The position numbers and the translations under genes are program-made. The notes under the pieces are model-generated. The model worked only from the letters and a program-made list of their open reading frames with translations, made no database searches and had not been told where the DNA came from. Below are positions 19,585 to 28,284 of a stretch of DNA of 53,280 nt, one piece after another; the stretch's first letter is position 1, and every line of letters begins with the position of its first letter. Source of the DNA: UBA1124 sp963933095. GTDB taxonomy: Bacteria; Pseudomonadota; Gammaproteobacteria; Pseudomonadales; Cellvibrionaceae. The stretch spans positions 1 through 53,280 of the forward strand of contig CAWVSV010000004.1 in assembly GCA_963933095.1 (NCBI GenBank), read 5' to 3'.

Positions 19585-21365
19585 CCAGCGCTCTCACTCG
19601 CGCGCGCTTTATGCTTGCTAAAACTGAGCCCAAAGCTGTCTTTGCGCGGCGGTTCTTGCAATAACCTTAGCGCACCGGCAGCAACTTTTGAAAAAATTGG
19701 CGCCGCCACCAAACCTCCGTAATACTGACCTCGATTAGGCTCATTCACCACTATGGCCATAGCAATACGCGGATTATCGGCTGGAGCCAGACCTGCAAAA
19801 ATGGATGAATAGCGATTTTCATCGTAACCGTTAGAGCCGACTAAGTGCACAGTCCCAGTCTTTCCCGCCACACGATAATTAGGTAAAGCGGCGAGTGTTC
19901 CTGTGCCGCCTTTTTGCACCACGGTTTGTAGCATGGCAATAGCCTGCCGAGCAATACGCTCATCAACTACGCGCTCAGACAGTGGTAATTGGTCTAATTT
20001 CAATAGTGATATCGGATACTGATTACCGCCAGAGGCAATCACACTGTAGGCTTGAGCCAACTGCAAGGTGGTAGCCGTCATGCCGTAGCCAAAAGAAAAA
20101 GTCGCTCTCACAATAGGCTGCCATTTTCTATAAGTCGGTAAGTTGCCTACTCTTTCACCAGGGAAACCACTGCCGGTCGACTGCCCCAAGCCCATACGAA
20201 AGTACATATTTCGAATCGCTTCAGGCTGTATTTTTAATGCGATTTTGGTCATGCCCACTTGGCTGGATTTCGTTATTACTTTAGTGACATCGATAAGACC
20301 GTAATTCTTATAATCCTTGAGTGTTTTCTTACCCACTTTAATGTATCCAGGCGCGGTATTAATTGCTGTTCCTGGCGAATATTTACCAGATTCCAATGCC
20401 GCCATAACGGCGAGCGCTTTCATTGGCGAACCAGGTTCAAACTCATCGGTCACGGCACGATTGCGCGTTGCAGCACTACTTATACGACGACGATCATTAG
20501 GGTTGTATGATGGCTGGTTAGCCATTGCCAACACTTCGCCGGTCTGCACATCCAACATTACCAGCGAACCCGACTTTGCATCATGCGCTTTAACAGCCGC
20601 TTTCAATTCATTATGCGCTATATGCTGCAGGCGCAGATCTAAACTCAAACGTAAATCCTGACCTGGCTGCGCGACACTAATATGGCCGTAATCTTTAGCA
20701 ATACGGCCCTTCAAATCTTTCAATACCCGTTTAGCGCCCTCCTGACCTTTGAGGTGATTGTTATAGGCCAGTTCCATACCTTCTTGACCGGCATCATCAA
20801 TATCCGTAAAACCAACCACGTGAGCCGCAACCTCACCGGCAGGATAATAGCGTTTATATTCACGCTTGCCGTAGACTCCGGGGATTTTTAAGGCCAGCAC
20901 CATAGCTGCATCTTGCGGCGGCATATGGCGCTGCAAATAAACAAATTCTTTAGCGCGGTAACGCTGTAATTTTTCAATCAGATTTTGCTTACTGACTTGC
21001 AGCGACCGAGCCAGTTCGCCCCAGCTCTCGGGAGACAACGCCAAGAGCTTGGGATTGGCATACAACGTTGTAACTTCTGTGCTCACCGCCAGTGGTTCGC
21101 CGTTGCGATCAGTAATAACACCGCGATAAGCCGCAACAGATTCAACCCTCACCGAGCGCGCCTGACCCTGACCCTGCAAAAAAATATGACCCTGCTGCGC
21201 CTTAGTATCGGCGGGCAGAACTTGCAACACTAATACCCGCCAAATAAGCGCCACCACCAGCAATAGCAGCACAACGACAGCAGCAGCAAAACGCCAGCGC
21301 GAGACACAGGCAGGCATAGCGCTTGTGCGCACAACCGATACCTTGTCTGCCCCAACTTTAGTCAT
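19581..21365 (-). CDS. ftsI: FtsI (PBP3), septal peptidoglycan transpeptidase, with altered SxN motif
   Basis: FtsI cross-links septal peptidoglycan together with FtsW. The 594-residue class B PBP has a short cytoplasmic tail, a membrane segment at about residues 27-50, a pedestal domain from about 75 (YRGVITDRNGEPLAVS), and a transpeptidase domain from about 240. The nucleophile motif is Ser313-Pro-Met-Lys316 and the third motif KTGT is at 502-505. The second motif, usually Ser-x-Asn, reads Ser367-Ser-Gln369; the codon is CAA on the coding strand. Length is normal and the frame is intact, so the protein is expected to be functional. The gene lies 12 bp after ftsL and overlaps murE. Confidence 0.97.
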   Translation of the reverse strand: MTKVGADKVSVVRTSAMPACVSRWRFAAAVVVLLLLVVALIWRVLVLQVLPADTKAQQGHIFLQGQGQARSVRVESVAAYRGVITDRNGEPLAVSTEVTTLYANPKLLALSPESWGELARSLQVSKQNLIEKLQRYRAKEFVYLQRHMPPQDAAMVLALKIPGVYGKREYKRYYPAGEVAAHVVGFTDIDDAGQEGMELAYNNHLKGQEGAKRVLKDLKGRIAKDYGHISVAQPGQDLRLSLDLRLQHIAHNELKAAVKAHDAKSGSLVMLDVQTGEVLAMANQPSYNPNDRRRISSAATRNRAVTDEFEPGSPMKALAVMAALESGKYSPGTAINTAPGYIKVGKKTLKDYKNYGLIDVTKVITKSSQVGMTKIALKIQPEAIRNMYFRMGLGQSTGSGFPGERVGNLPTYRKWQPIVRATFSFGYGMTATTLQLAQAYSVIASGGNQYPISLLKLDQLPLSERVVDERIARQAIAMLQTVVQKGGTGTLAALPNYRVAGKTGTVHLVGSNGYDENRYSSIFAGLAPADNPRIAMAIVVNEPNRGQYYGGLVAAPIFSKVAAGALRLLQEPPRKDSFGLSFSKHKARASESAG

Positions 21366-21377
21366 GTCTGTAATGGC

Positions 21378-21668
21378 CTAATGTATATCGTCAATAATTA
21401 ATGTTATCTGCTCAATAGTCGGCACCTGCATTTGCAATCGCTCAACCGCCGTAGCCTCTATTCGTTTATAAGAGCCCCAGGTGCTTTGCTCTAACAAAAA
21501 ACGACCCCATTCCACTCTTAAATTACTGGCTTCGCGCTGCAGCTGAACTAACTCATTAACCTGACTACGCACTTGATAAGTTATTAGCACTACCGCAAAA
21601 CTTGACAGTATGACTGCCGCCCATAGCGCAAAAGCAAGCAAGAAAACGGGCGAGCTAGGCCTATGCAT
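21378..21668 (-). CDS. ftsL: FtsL, bitopic cell division protein
   Basis: The 96-residue protein has one membrane segment at about residues 8-30, then a heptad-like stretch (VNELVQLQREASNLRVEWGR) expected to form a coiled coil with FtsB. The family is poorly conserved, so the call depends on size, topology and position between rsmH and ftsI. FtsL, FtsB and FtsQ together activate FtsWI in the periplasm. Only 1 bp separates it from rsmH and 12 bp from ftsI. Confidence 0.93.
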   Translation of the reverse strand: MHRPSSPVFLLAFALWAAVILSSFAVVLITYQVRSQVNELVQLQREASNLRVEWGRFLLEQSTWGSYKRIEATAVERLQMQVPTIEQITLIIDDIH

Positions 21669-21669
21669 T

Positions 21670-22611
21670 TTATTTTAGTTTGCGCGCCACGCGCATAATG
21701 GCGCTGCGTGAGCGAACATTTTCATCGACCTCATCTTTACTGGCCCGCTGCGCTTTACCGATATTTTTCAAGCGTTTGTTTAACATATCGTCAGTAATGG
21801 GCAAGCCTTTGGGCAGGGTGTCGCCCTTTTCATGATGTTTGATAAAACGCTTAACAATACGATCTTCAAGTGAGTGGAAACTAATAACCACCAGCCGCCC
21901 ATCCACTGTTAGCATTTCCAGTGCCTGCTCAAGCGCTGCCTCTAAATCACCCAGCTCGTTATTGACACAAATACGAACAGCCTGAAAAACTCGAGTTGCT
22001 GGATTTTTATTTTTTTCCCAAGCAGGGTTCGCCTCGGCCACCACTTTTGCAAAATCCAGCGTACGCTCAAAAGGCTGCTCCTCGCGACGCTCGACAATTG
22101 CGGTGGCGATACGTTTGGCAAAACGCTCTTCGCCATAATGTCTAAAGACCCGAATCATCTCAGTTATATCAACGGTATTAATCCACTCTGCGGCACTTAC
22201 TCCCGTTGAGGTATCCATGCGCATATCGAGTGGGCCGTCATTCATAAAGCTAAACCCGCGCTCAGCTTGGTCTAGCTGCGGGGATGACACGCCTAAATCC
22301 AGCAGCACACCACTGAGCTTGCCCTGCCAGTTACGAGCGATGCACAACTTTTCTAAATTGGCAAAGGAGGTCCGTTCGATATCAAAGCGCGAATCATCGG
22401 CAAATAACTCATTCGCCGCGACAACAGCCTGCTCATCTTTATCAATCGCCAGTAACTCGCCCTGCTCATCCAAATTTTTTACAATTAAGCTGCTGTGCCC
22501 ACCGCGACCAAACGTACAATCGATATAACGGCCGCCCGCGTCTACCACTAAGGCATCGACAGCCTCCTGCAGTAATACAGTGAAATGTTGGGCGTTATTT
22601 GGGGATGACAT
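21670..22611 (-). CDS. rsmH: RsmH (MraW), 16S rRNA m4C1402 methyltransferase
   Basis: RsmH methylates N4 of C1402 in the decoding centre of 16S rRNA, using SAM. The 313-residue product has the SAM-binding motif YIDCTFGRGGHS at about residues 29-40, LLDLGVSSPQLD, and the conserved C-terminal block ISFHSLEDRIVKRF. Length is standard. Interestingly, its partner for the same nucleotide, RsmI (2'-O-methylation of C1402), is encoded less than 2 kb away. It follows mraZ by 20 bp. Confidence 0.98.
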   Translation of the reverse strand: MSSPNNAQHFTVLLQEAVDALVVDAGGRYIDCTFGRGGHSSLIVKNLDEQGELLAIDKDEQAVVAANELFADDSRFDIERTSFANLEKLCIARNWQGKLSGVLLDLGVSSPQLDQAERGFSFMNDGPLDMRMDTSTGVSAAEWINTVDITEMIRVFRHYGEERFAKRIATAIVERREEQPFERTLDFAKVVAEANPAWEKNKNPATRVFQAVRICVNNELGDLEAALEQALEMLTVDGRLVVISFHSLEDRIVKRFIKHHEKGDTLPKGLPITDDMLNKRLKNIGKAQRASKDEVDENVRSRSAIMRVARKLK

Positions 22612-22631
22612 ATTTTTCTCAAATTAAAAAA

Positions 22632-23084
22632 TTAGAACGACAAATCCTGCAGATGTGCAGGTAACTCTTCAACTACGGATGCCTGCATCTGGTTATTCCA
22701 GCGCTCTTCGCTCCAAAGCTCGTATTTATTACCAACGCCGATCAACATTAATTTTTTCTCTAACCCTGCAAATGCGCGCAGAGTCGGCGGCAGCAATAAG
22801 CGGCCATTAGCATCGAGTTCAAGCTCAGCCGCGTGACCAATCATTCTGCGCTGAATGTGCCGCGCCGCTTTATTGGTATTGGGCAAGGCCAACAACTTGG
22901 GTAACTGCTCCTGCCACTCACTCTCGGGGTACACCAAAAGACAATCATCTTCGTGATGCGCGGTTACCACCAGGCGCCCACCACAGCACTCAACCAGCAG
23001 CTCACGCTGACGAGAAGGGACGACCATGCGGCCTTTGGCGTCCATATTAATGGCGTAACTACCGGTGTACACGAGTGTTGGCAA
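22632..23084 (-). CDS. mraZ: MraZ, transcriptional regulator of the dcw cluster
   Basis: MraZ is a ring-forming DNA-binding protein that, in E. coli, represses its own operon. The 150-residue product has two SpoVT-AbrB-like halves, each with the family signature: GRMVVPSRQRELL at about residues 18-30, and NGRLLLPPTLRAFAG in the second half. It is the first gene of the operon. A promoter and a row of four GTGG repeats lie just upstream, which fits autoregulation. Confidence 0.98.
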   Translation of the reverse strand: MPTLVYTGSYAINMDAKGRMVVPSRQRELLVECCGGRLVVTAHHEDDCLLVYPESEWQEQLPKLLALPNTNKAARHIQRRMIGHAAELELDANGRLLLPPTLRAFAGLEKKLMLIGVGNKYELWSEERWNNQMQASVVEELPAHLQDLSF

Positions 23085-23150
23085 TCCCTGTTAACGTTAT
23101 TCTGTGCGTCCTTGGTGTTTCCTGGCGCAATCTCTGCATTCTATCTCGGA

Positions 23151-23194
23151 GACCAAAAAACCACAAAAAACCACTTTTACCCACTTTCTTCCAC
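23151..23194 (-). promoter_or_regulatory. Probable MraZ operator: four GTGG repeats with a 10-bp period
   Basis: On the plus strand CCAC begins at 23161, 23171, 23181 and 23191, with a partial unit (CCA) at 23153. On the minus strand these are GTGG units one helical turn apart. MraZ of E. coli binds tandem TGGG-type boxes with 10-bp spacing just downstream of the mraZ transcription start; the arrangement here is the same, lying directly after the -10 box. Binding would block the operon promoter. The match is to motif and position; binding is inferred. Confidence 0.8.
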
Positions 23195-23196
23195 AC

Positions 23197-23224
23197 ACTA
23201 TAAATTGACACACTGCAAAGTCAA
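23197..23224 (-). promoter_or_regulatory. Sigma-70-type promoter for the mraZ-dcw operon
   Basis: Read on the minus strand, TTGACT (23219-23224) is followed by a 16-bp spacer and TATAGT (23197-23202). Predicted transcription would begin near 23190, inside the GTGG repeat array, leaving a leader of about 105 nt before the mraZ ATG. Both hexamers are within one or two bases of consensus. Confidence 0.7.
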
Positions 23225-23338
23225 GCGATCAGGCGGGGATAAAGAAGCGAACTAACACGAACGTGCAGGAAAATTCAAAAAAAGACCTTAAAACGGAGAG
23301 GAAAATAAAGAGTTTTTTTATCTAGAACAACCAGATAG

Positions 23339-23373
23339 GTTTAACAGTTAATGTAATACATTAACTGTTAAAC
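23339..23373. repeat. Perfect 35-bp palindrome (17-bp arms, 1-bp centre)
   Basis: The left arm GTTTAACAGTTAATGTA (23339-23355) is followed by a single A and then its exact reverse complement (23357-23373). It lies about 115 bp upstream of the mraZ -35 box and about 145 bp past the 3' end of the RNase P RNA. There is no T-tract on either side, so it does not look like a terminator. A dimeric-protein binding site is more likely. No known operator was recognised. Confidence 0.85.
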
Positions 23374-23477
23374 AGATTGCGAATAATAGAATATGTGGAT
23401 ATATGCAGAAGGCATATGCAGTGATTAAAAGTTGCACTGCAACATTAGAGCCGACCGGTAAGGCAAGCTCTGTAACC

Positions 23478-23499
23478 GAAAGGCGCGAGAACGCCTTTT
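23478..23499 (-). terminator. Hairpin after the RNase P RNA gene
   Basis: AAAGGCG and CGCCTTT pair around a 6-nt loop about 20-40 nt beyond the mature 3' end of rnpB. On the minus strand the T-tract is only the TTT of the stem, so termination may be modest. On the plus strand it is followed by TAGCGTTTT. Confidence 0.5.
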
Positions 23500-23516
23500 A
23501 GCGTTTTAAATAAGTA

Positions 23517-23898
<382 letters not shown>

Positions 23899-23903
23899 AG
23901 GTG

Positions 23904-23932
23904 AGAATAACGCCACCAGCCGCCAGTGGCAA
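23904..23932 (-). promoter_or_regulatory. Sigma-70-type promoter for rnpB
   Basis: On the minus strand TTGCCA (23927-23932), a 17-bp spacer and TATTCT (23904-23909) place the start about 6-8 nt before helix P1 of the RNase P RNA. The spacing is ideal and the position leaves almost no 5' leader, as expected for rnpB. Confidence 0.7.
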
Positions 23933-23963
23933 CGCTAAAAAGCCTAGTCGTCGTTTTATTTTA

Positions 23964-24815
23964 CTATTTTTTCTGTTCGAGAGCCCATTGGTACAATATT
24001 TTCTTCTTTAAGCCAGTGATTTGCGCCGCCAATGTCGAGGCCTGTTTCAGCGGTAATTCTGCCATTAGTATCGTCATCGTACGCTCGGCTTCGGCATCTA
24101 AAATTGATGCAGGCTTTTTATCGGCGCCGCGCAACAGCAGCACAATTTCACCGCGGCGCTGATTGCTATCGCCGGCGACTATTTCCACAAGCTCCGCCGC
24201 CGTACCCGACAACAGTGTCTCAAAGGTCTTGGTAATCTCCCGCGCCATCACCACCTCACGTTCGGGACCCATAACCTCAACCACATCTTGTAGCGTATCG
24301 AGAATACGGTGCGGCGCCTCATAAAACACTAAGGTTCGGGTGTCGCTAGCAATATCCGCAAGAGCCGCCTGGCGAGCGCCGCGTTTGGGCGGCAAAAAAC
24401 CTTCAAAGGTAAATTTATCAGAGGGTAGCCCCGCTACCGACAAAGCAGCAACAAAAGCACATGCTCCGGGGATAGGCACCATCTTAAAACCGGCGTCGCG
24501 CACCGCACGCACTAATTTAAAGCCGGGGTCCGATACCAGCGGTGTACCGGCATCCGAAATAAGCGCTAAGTTTTGCCCAGCCTGCAGGCGCTCAATTAAC
24601 TTCTGCACGCGACGATCATCGCTGTGATCGTGATAGGCTGTAGTCGGGGTATCTATACGAAAGTGTTCCAGCAAACGTGAGCTATAACGAGTATCCTCAC
24701 AAGCAATAAGATCAACCGATTGTAGAGTCTCCACCGCACGGGGTACCATATCTGCTAAATTACCAATGGGCGTGGCTACCACATAAAGAACACCGCTAGA
24801 CTCTGACACGAACAT
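23964..24815 (-). CDS. rsmI: RsmI, 16S rRNA 2'-O-methyltransferase (C1402)
   Basis: RsmI methylates the ribose of C1402 in 16S rRNA. The product has the tetrapyrrole-methylase-type SAM site (VATPIGNLADMVPRAVETL at the N-terminus), CEDTRYSSRLL, the SDAGTPLVSDPG loop, and FVFEAPHR-like YEAPHRI. A longer frame reaches 24848, but I chose the ATG at 24815 because GAGAGGTG, a good ribosome binding site, lies just before it. This gives 283 residues, the family's usual size. It is divergent from lpoA and its stop is close to the rnpB promoter. Confidence 0.95.
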   Translation of the reverse strand: MFVSESSGVLYVVATPIGNLADMVPRAVETLQSVDLIACEDTRYSSRLLEHFRIDTPTTAYHDHSDDRRVQKLIERLQAGQNLALISDAGTPLVSDPGFKLVRAVRDAGFKMVPIPGACAFVAALSVAGLPSDKFTFEGFLPPKRGARQAALADIASDTRTLVFYEAPHRILDTLQDVVEVMGPEREVVMAREITKTFETLLSGTAAELVEIVAGDSNQRRGEIVLLLRGADKKPASILDAEAERTMTILMAELPLKQASTLAAQITGLKKKILYQWALEQKK

Positions 24816-24889
24816 ACACCTCTCAAATTTGCGACAACGAATGAACATTCATTCATTAAATTATTAACATCAGCGAACATACAGTGCCA

Positions 24890-26824
24890 ATGACTTTATA
24901 TACATATTCAAAAATAGCTCTTGCAACATTTTTTATAAGCACAGCTCTGCTGACGGGCTGCAATTCCACCCCCAGCAAGGACAATAGCATCAAATCTGAA
25001 GCGCAAGAGCTGCGCGATCACGCACCGCTGATAGAGTCAGCACGGCGCAGCGATTCGCCTCTCAAAGAGCAATACCTGCTGACTGCCGCCGAAATTCTCG
25101 CCAACAAAGGCGATAGAGTTTGGGCCAGAAATCTGCTTGCGTCTATCGACTCAGAACAGCTCATTGATAGCAATTTTTATCAGTACACCGAGCTCTATAG
25201 CAGCCTAGCGCTGCTCGATGACGCCTATTTTTTAGCCCAGCGCATTCTAACCGAGCCCCGCCTTGAGCAACAGTGGAAGCAACTCACTATCGTGCAAGCT
25301 ATTGCACTGCGCGAGCGTCGCGCCCAAGTATTTATTATTCTTGGCGAAATTGACCAAAGCCTCAACGAGCGACTATTGTTAGAGCTGCTGCTCACCGATG
25401 AAACTCTGCGCAACACCAACCATAATGCCATATGGCAAGCTTTGATGACCCTGCCACAGGCGGTATTGCAAGAGCGCGCTAAACAAGAGCAAAATAGCGA
25501 ATTAAAAGCCTGGTACCAGCTCGCCAACCTCAACAAAAACAATCAGGGCGATCTCGGTCTGCAACAGCGTCAGATACAACAGTGGATGCAAAATTGGCCG
25601 CAACACCCCGCCAGCTTAAAACTACCCAGTGATTTAGAGCTGATCGGCGCCCTTATTGAACAAACACCTAGAGCAGTCGCTCTTTTATTGCCGCTAAGTG
25701 ACAAACTCGGCAAAGCCGGCAGCGCGATTCGCGACGGTTTCTTTAGCGCTTACTACCAGGCCATGCACCACGGTTCATGGATACCGGCGGTACGCATCTA
25801 CGACACCAGTAATGCCAAAGAAAACATTGAAGCACTCTACCTGCAAGCTATTAGCGACGGTGCCGACATGGTCATAGGGCCTCTCAACAAAGGCGCCGCC
25901 AAAACACTTAGCGAGCTAACAGAGCTACCCGCGCCCATTTTAAGTCTAAATTATATAGAGAAAAAAGCCTCTACAGAGCTGCCGAGCACGTCATTAGACG
26001 CACTTATGGCTGACCCCTTTCCCAACAGCGAACCTCTCACCGCCACAATCTTACAGCCAAATTTTTACCAATTTGGTCTCGCCATTGAAGATGAAACTGC
26101 CCAGGCTGCCAACCGCGCCTGGCTCGAAGGCCACAGGCGCGCCATGATTATCACTCCAAATGCCAGCTGGGGTGAACGCAGCGCTGATGCCTTTGCCCGT
26201 CAGTGGCAGACACTAGGAGGTGAGGTTGTTAGCATAAATCGCTTTACTGGCAAAAATGATTATTCAGCGGTGATTGCCAGTGCGCTTCACATTGATCAAA
26301 GCAAGCGGCGCGCAAGTGAGCTGCAAGGTCTGTTTGGCCACAGTTTTGAATTTGAACCGCGTCGTCGCCAAGACTTAGATATGGTATTTCTCACCGCTCG
26401 CCCAGGCCAAGCCAGGCAAATCATTCCAACATTGGCCTTTCACTACGCTGGTAAAGTACCTGTATATGCCACTAGTCACGTCTATGCTGGCACAGCGGAT
26501 CGCAAGAACGACCGCGATCTTAACGGCATCAAGTTCAGTTCATCACCATGGATATTCGACCAAACCAGCCCTGAAAAGAAAGCAATTGACGCGCACCGCC
26601 CCTCTAGCGCTAGCTACGGTCGCCTCTACGCTCTGGGCGTAGATGCATATCATATATACCCCCGCCTAATGCAGCTACAGCAAGTCCCAGGCACTCGTTT
26701 CTTTGGTGCTACCGGCGCACTAACTATGAAGCAAAACCAACGCATTGAACGTCAGCAAACATGGGCCCAAATTATCTCAGGGCGGGCTATTCCAATGCCC
26801 GTAGTCGTACCCAACACCCCTTAA
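24890..26824 (+). CDS. lpoA: LpoA (LppC/YraM), outer-membrane lipoprotein activator of PBP1a
   Basis: LpoA reaches from the outer membrane through the peptidoglycan to stimulate the synthase PBP1a. The product (644 residues from the ATG at 24890) begins with a signal peptide and a lipobox ending LLTG-Cys24. The N-terminal half is helical and TPR-like (about 40-250). The C-terminal half, from about residue 260 (AVALLLPLSDKLGKAG), is a periplasmic-binding-protein-like domain. A GTG two codons earlier (24884) is an alternative start; neither has a strong ribosome binding site. Gene order rsmI/lpoA/yraN/diaA/dolP supports the call. Confidence 0.93.
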   Translation: MTLYTYSKIALATFFISTALLTGCNSTPSKDNSIKSEAQELRDHAPLIESARRSDSPLKEQYLLTAAEILANKGDRVWARNLLASIDSEQLIDSNFYQYTELYSSLALLDDAYFLAQRILTEPRLEQQWKQLTIVQAIALRERRAQVFIILGEIDQSLNERLLLELLLTDETLRNTNHNAIWQALMTLPQAVLQERAKQEQNSELKAWYQLANLNKNNQGDLGLQQRQIQQWMQNWPQHPASLKLPSDLELIGALIEQTPRAVALLLPLSDKLGKAGSAIRDGFFSAYYQAMHHGSWIPAVRIYDTSNAKENIEALYLQAISDGADMVIGPLNKGAAKTLSELTELPAPILSLNYIEKKASTELPSTSLDALMADPFPNSEPLTATILQPNFYQFGLAIEDETAQAANRAWLEGHRRAMIITPNASWGERSADAFARQWQTLGGEVVSINRFTGKNDYSAVIASALHIDQSKRRASELQGLFGHSFEFEPRRRQDLDMVFLTARPGQARQIIPTLAFHYAGKVPVYATSHVYAGTADRKNDRDLNGIKFSSSPWIFDQTSPEKKAIDAHRPSSASYGRLYALGVDAYHIYPRLMQLQQVPGTRFFGATGALTMKQNQRIERQQTWAQIISGRAIPMPVVVPNTP

Positions 26825-26842
26825 TATTGAGGACTCTCAAGG

Positions 26843-27253
26843 ATGAGCCTGCTCGATTATTTTCAGCGTCCGTTACAACGCCATATTTCATACTGGAAAA
26901 AAGGCCAGCAAGCACCAGCCAATAAAGGCCAGTGGGCCGAGGAACAAGCAGAAAATTATTTGTGCCGGCAAGGTTTGCTTATTTGCACCCGCAACTATGG
27001 TATTAAAAGCGGCGAAATCGATCTAATTGCCTTAGACCGAGAACAGCTAGTATTTGTAGAAGTTCGCTATCGCCACAGCGATATGTTCGGCACGGCCGCC
27101 GAAAGCGTCACCACACACAAACAGCAAAAGTTGCGCCGCGCTGCATTACACTATTTACAAAAACACAAGCTTAGCGAGCAGTGCCCCTGCCGCTTTGATA
27201 TAGTGGCTATGTCTGCAGGCAACCGCATTGATTGGATTAAAAATGCTTTTTAA
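26843..27253 (+). CDS. yraN: YraN, UPF0102 nuclease-fold protein
   Basis: The 136-residue protein matches the UPF0102 family: GQWAEEQAENYLCRQGLLICTRNY, then GEIDLIALDREQLVFVEVRYR, which keeps the restriction-endonuclease-like Asp and Glu-x-Val pattern. Function in the cell is not established; the fold suggests DNA or RNA cleavage or binding. It begins 19 bp after lpoA and is probably co-transcribed with it. The last step of the pattern has Arg where many nucleases have Lys, which is common in this family. Confidence 0.93.
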   Translation: MSLLDYFQRPLQRHISYWKKGQQAPANKGQWAEEQAENYLCRQGLLICTRNYGIKSGEIDLIALDREQLVFVEVRYRHSDMFGTAAESVTTHKQQKLRRAALHYLQKHKLSEQCPCRFDIVAMSAGNRIDWIKNAF

Positions 27254-27487
27254 CAATTTGTTAAACAATGCTGCCTATCTTTGCCAAATCACGAAAAGAA
27301 AAAACATCTGATTTTTACTTTTCTAACCCGCTCTAGAAGTACTAAGGCACGGGGTTAACAGCCGGTCCTAGCAACGTCTAAGCGTGCCGAAAGGCTTAAT
27401 GCCGTCATGGGTGATCAATAGTCGGCGAATGACAGTAGCCCGTGATACACCCACAACATTTACACTTGCGATAAAAGTCTCAATACC
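27254..27487 (+). other. 234-bp spacer between yraN and diaA with possible RNA structure
   Basis: No open frame was found. The stretch 27346-27452 has several possible helices: GGCACG (27346) with CGTGCC (27383), a GCC-GAAA-GGC tetraloop hairpin (27386-27395), CACGGG (27348) with CCCGTG (27439), and GGGTG (27409) with CACCC (27448). The first and third use the same bases and so exclude each other. It matches no riboswitch class I could recognise. Confidence 0.3.
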
Positions 27488-28105
27488 ATGGCACACACCG
27501 AAGATCAGCTTGATCCTTTAGAACAGCGAGTTATCACGCTTTTTCATGAAAGTATCGAAGCCAAGATGCACGCTGGCGAAGCACTGGCACCGCTGATTAG
27601 CGAAGCCAGTCAAATGATTGTACACGCACTTTTGGGGGAGAATAAAATCCTCACTTGCGGTAACGGAACCTCTGCGGCTCAGGCACAGATATTCACCAGT
27701 AGCTTGGTCAACTGCTTCGAACAAGAGCGCCCCAGCCTACCCGCCATTACCATCGGCACCGACATCACCACCCAGACTGGCGCAGCCATAGAGCAGAGCT
27801 TTAACGAGGCCTACGCAAAACAAATTCGCGCCCTTGGCCACAGCGGCGACATACTGTTAATTGTTACCATTAGCGGTAACCCCAGCAACTTACTGCAAGC
27901 CATTCGCGCCGCCCATGACCGAGATATGAGTATTATCGCCCTCACCGGCAATGACGGTGGCGACATCGCCGCCCTGCTCGACACCAACGATATTGAACTT
28001 CGCGTACCGGTTGCGTCTAAAGCTCGCATCCATGAAGTACATATGCTGACTCTATTTAGCCTCTGCGATTTGATTGATGGGCAGTTGTTTGGCGGAGAAT
28101 ATTGA
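27488..28105 (+). CDS. diaA: DiaA, SIS-domain DnaA initiator-associating protein
   Basis: DiaA binds DnaA and helps it assemble at the origin at the right time. The 205-residue protein is a single SIS domain with CGNGTSAAQAQIFTSSLVNCF (about residues 57-77) and TISGNPSNLLQAI. The related heptose isomerase GmhA has GNGGS and extra catalytic acidic and His residues; the GNGTSAA form and the position before dolP favour DiaA. No clear ribosome binding site is seen before the ATG. A dispersed repeat starts 26 bp after the stop. Confidence 0.88.
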   Translation: MAHTEDQLDPLEQRVITLFHESIEAKMHAGEALAPLISEASQMIVHALLGENKILTCGNGTSAAQAQIFTSSLVNCFEQERPSLPAITIGTDITTQTGAAIEQSFNEAYAKQIRALGHSGDILLIVTISGNPSNLLQAIRAAHDRDMSIIALTGNDGGDIAALLDTNDIELRVPVASKARIHEVHMLTLFSLCDLIDGQLFGGEY

Positions 28106-28130
28106 GGCCACCTGTAGAAATTCACATTTC

Positions 28131-28282
28131 CGCGATAGCTTGGTCAGCGCTGCGCTTATGTTTAAGACCAACGAAATCTCGCGATTACAGGGATGCGAGA
28201 GAGCGGCCCGCGTGTATGTACTTTGCGCGCGCGGTACTTCCTTGCTCTGACATAAAAATCACCATTTCTTGAAGTACCCAAA
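28131..28282 (+). repeat. Dispersed intergenic repeat, copy B (between diaA and dolP)
   Basis: The copy runs from CGCGATAGCTTGGTCAGCGC, through CTTATG and GATTACAGGGATG, to CTTGCTCTGACATAAAAATC and GAAGTACCCAAA. It is the most complete copy seen. Its 3' end reaches the dolP start, so it supplies dolP's leader and perhaps its promoter. Copy C has the same central and 3' landmarks in the same direction. Confidence 0.7.
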
Positions 28283-28284
28283 TC

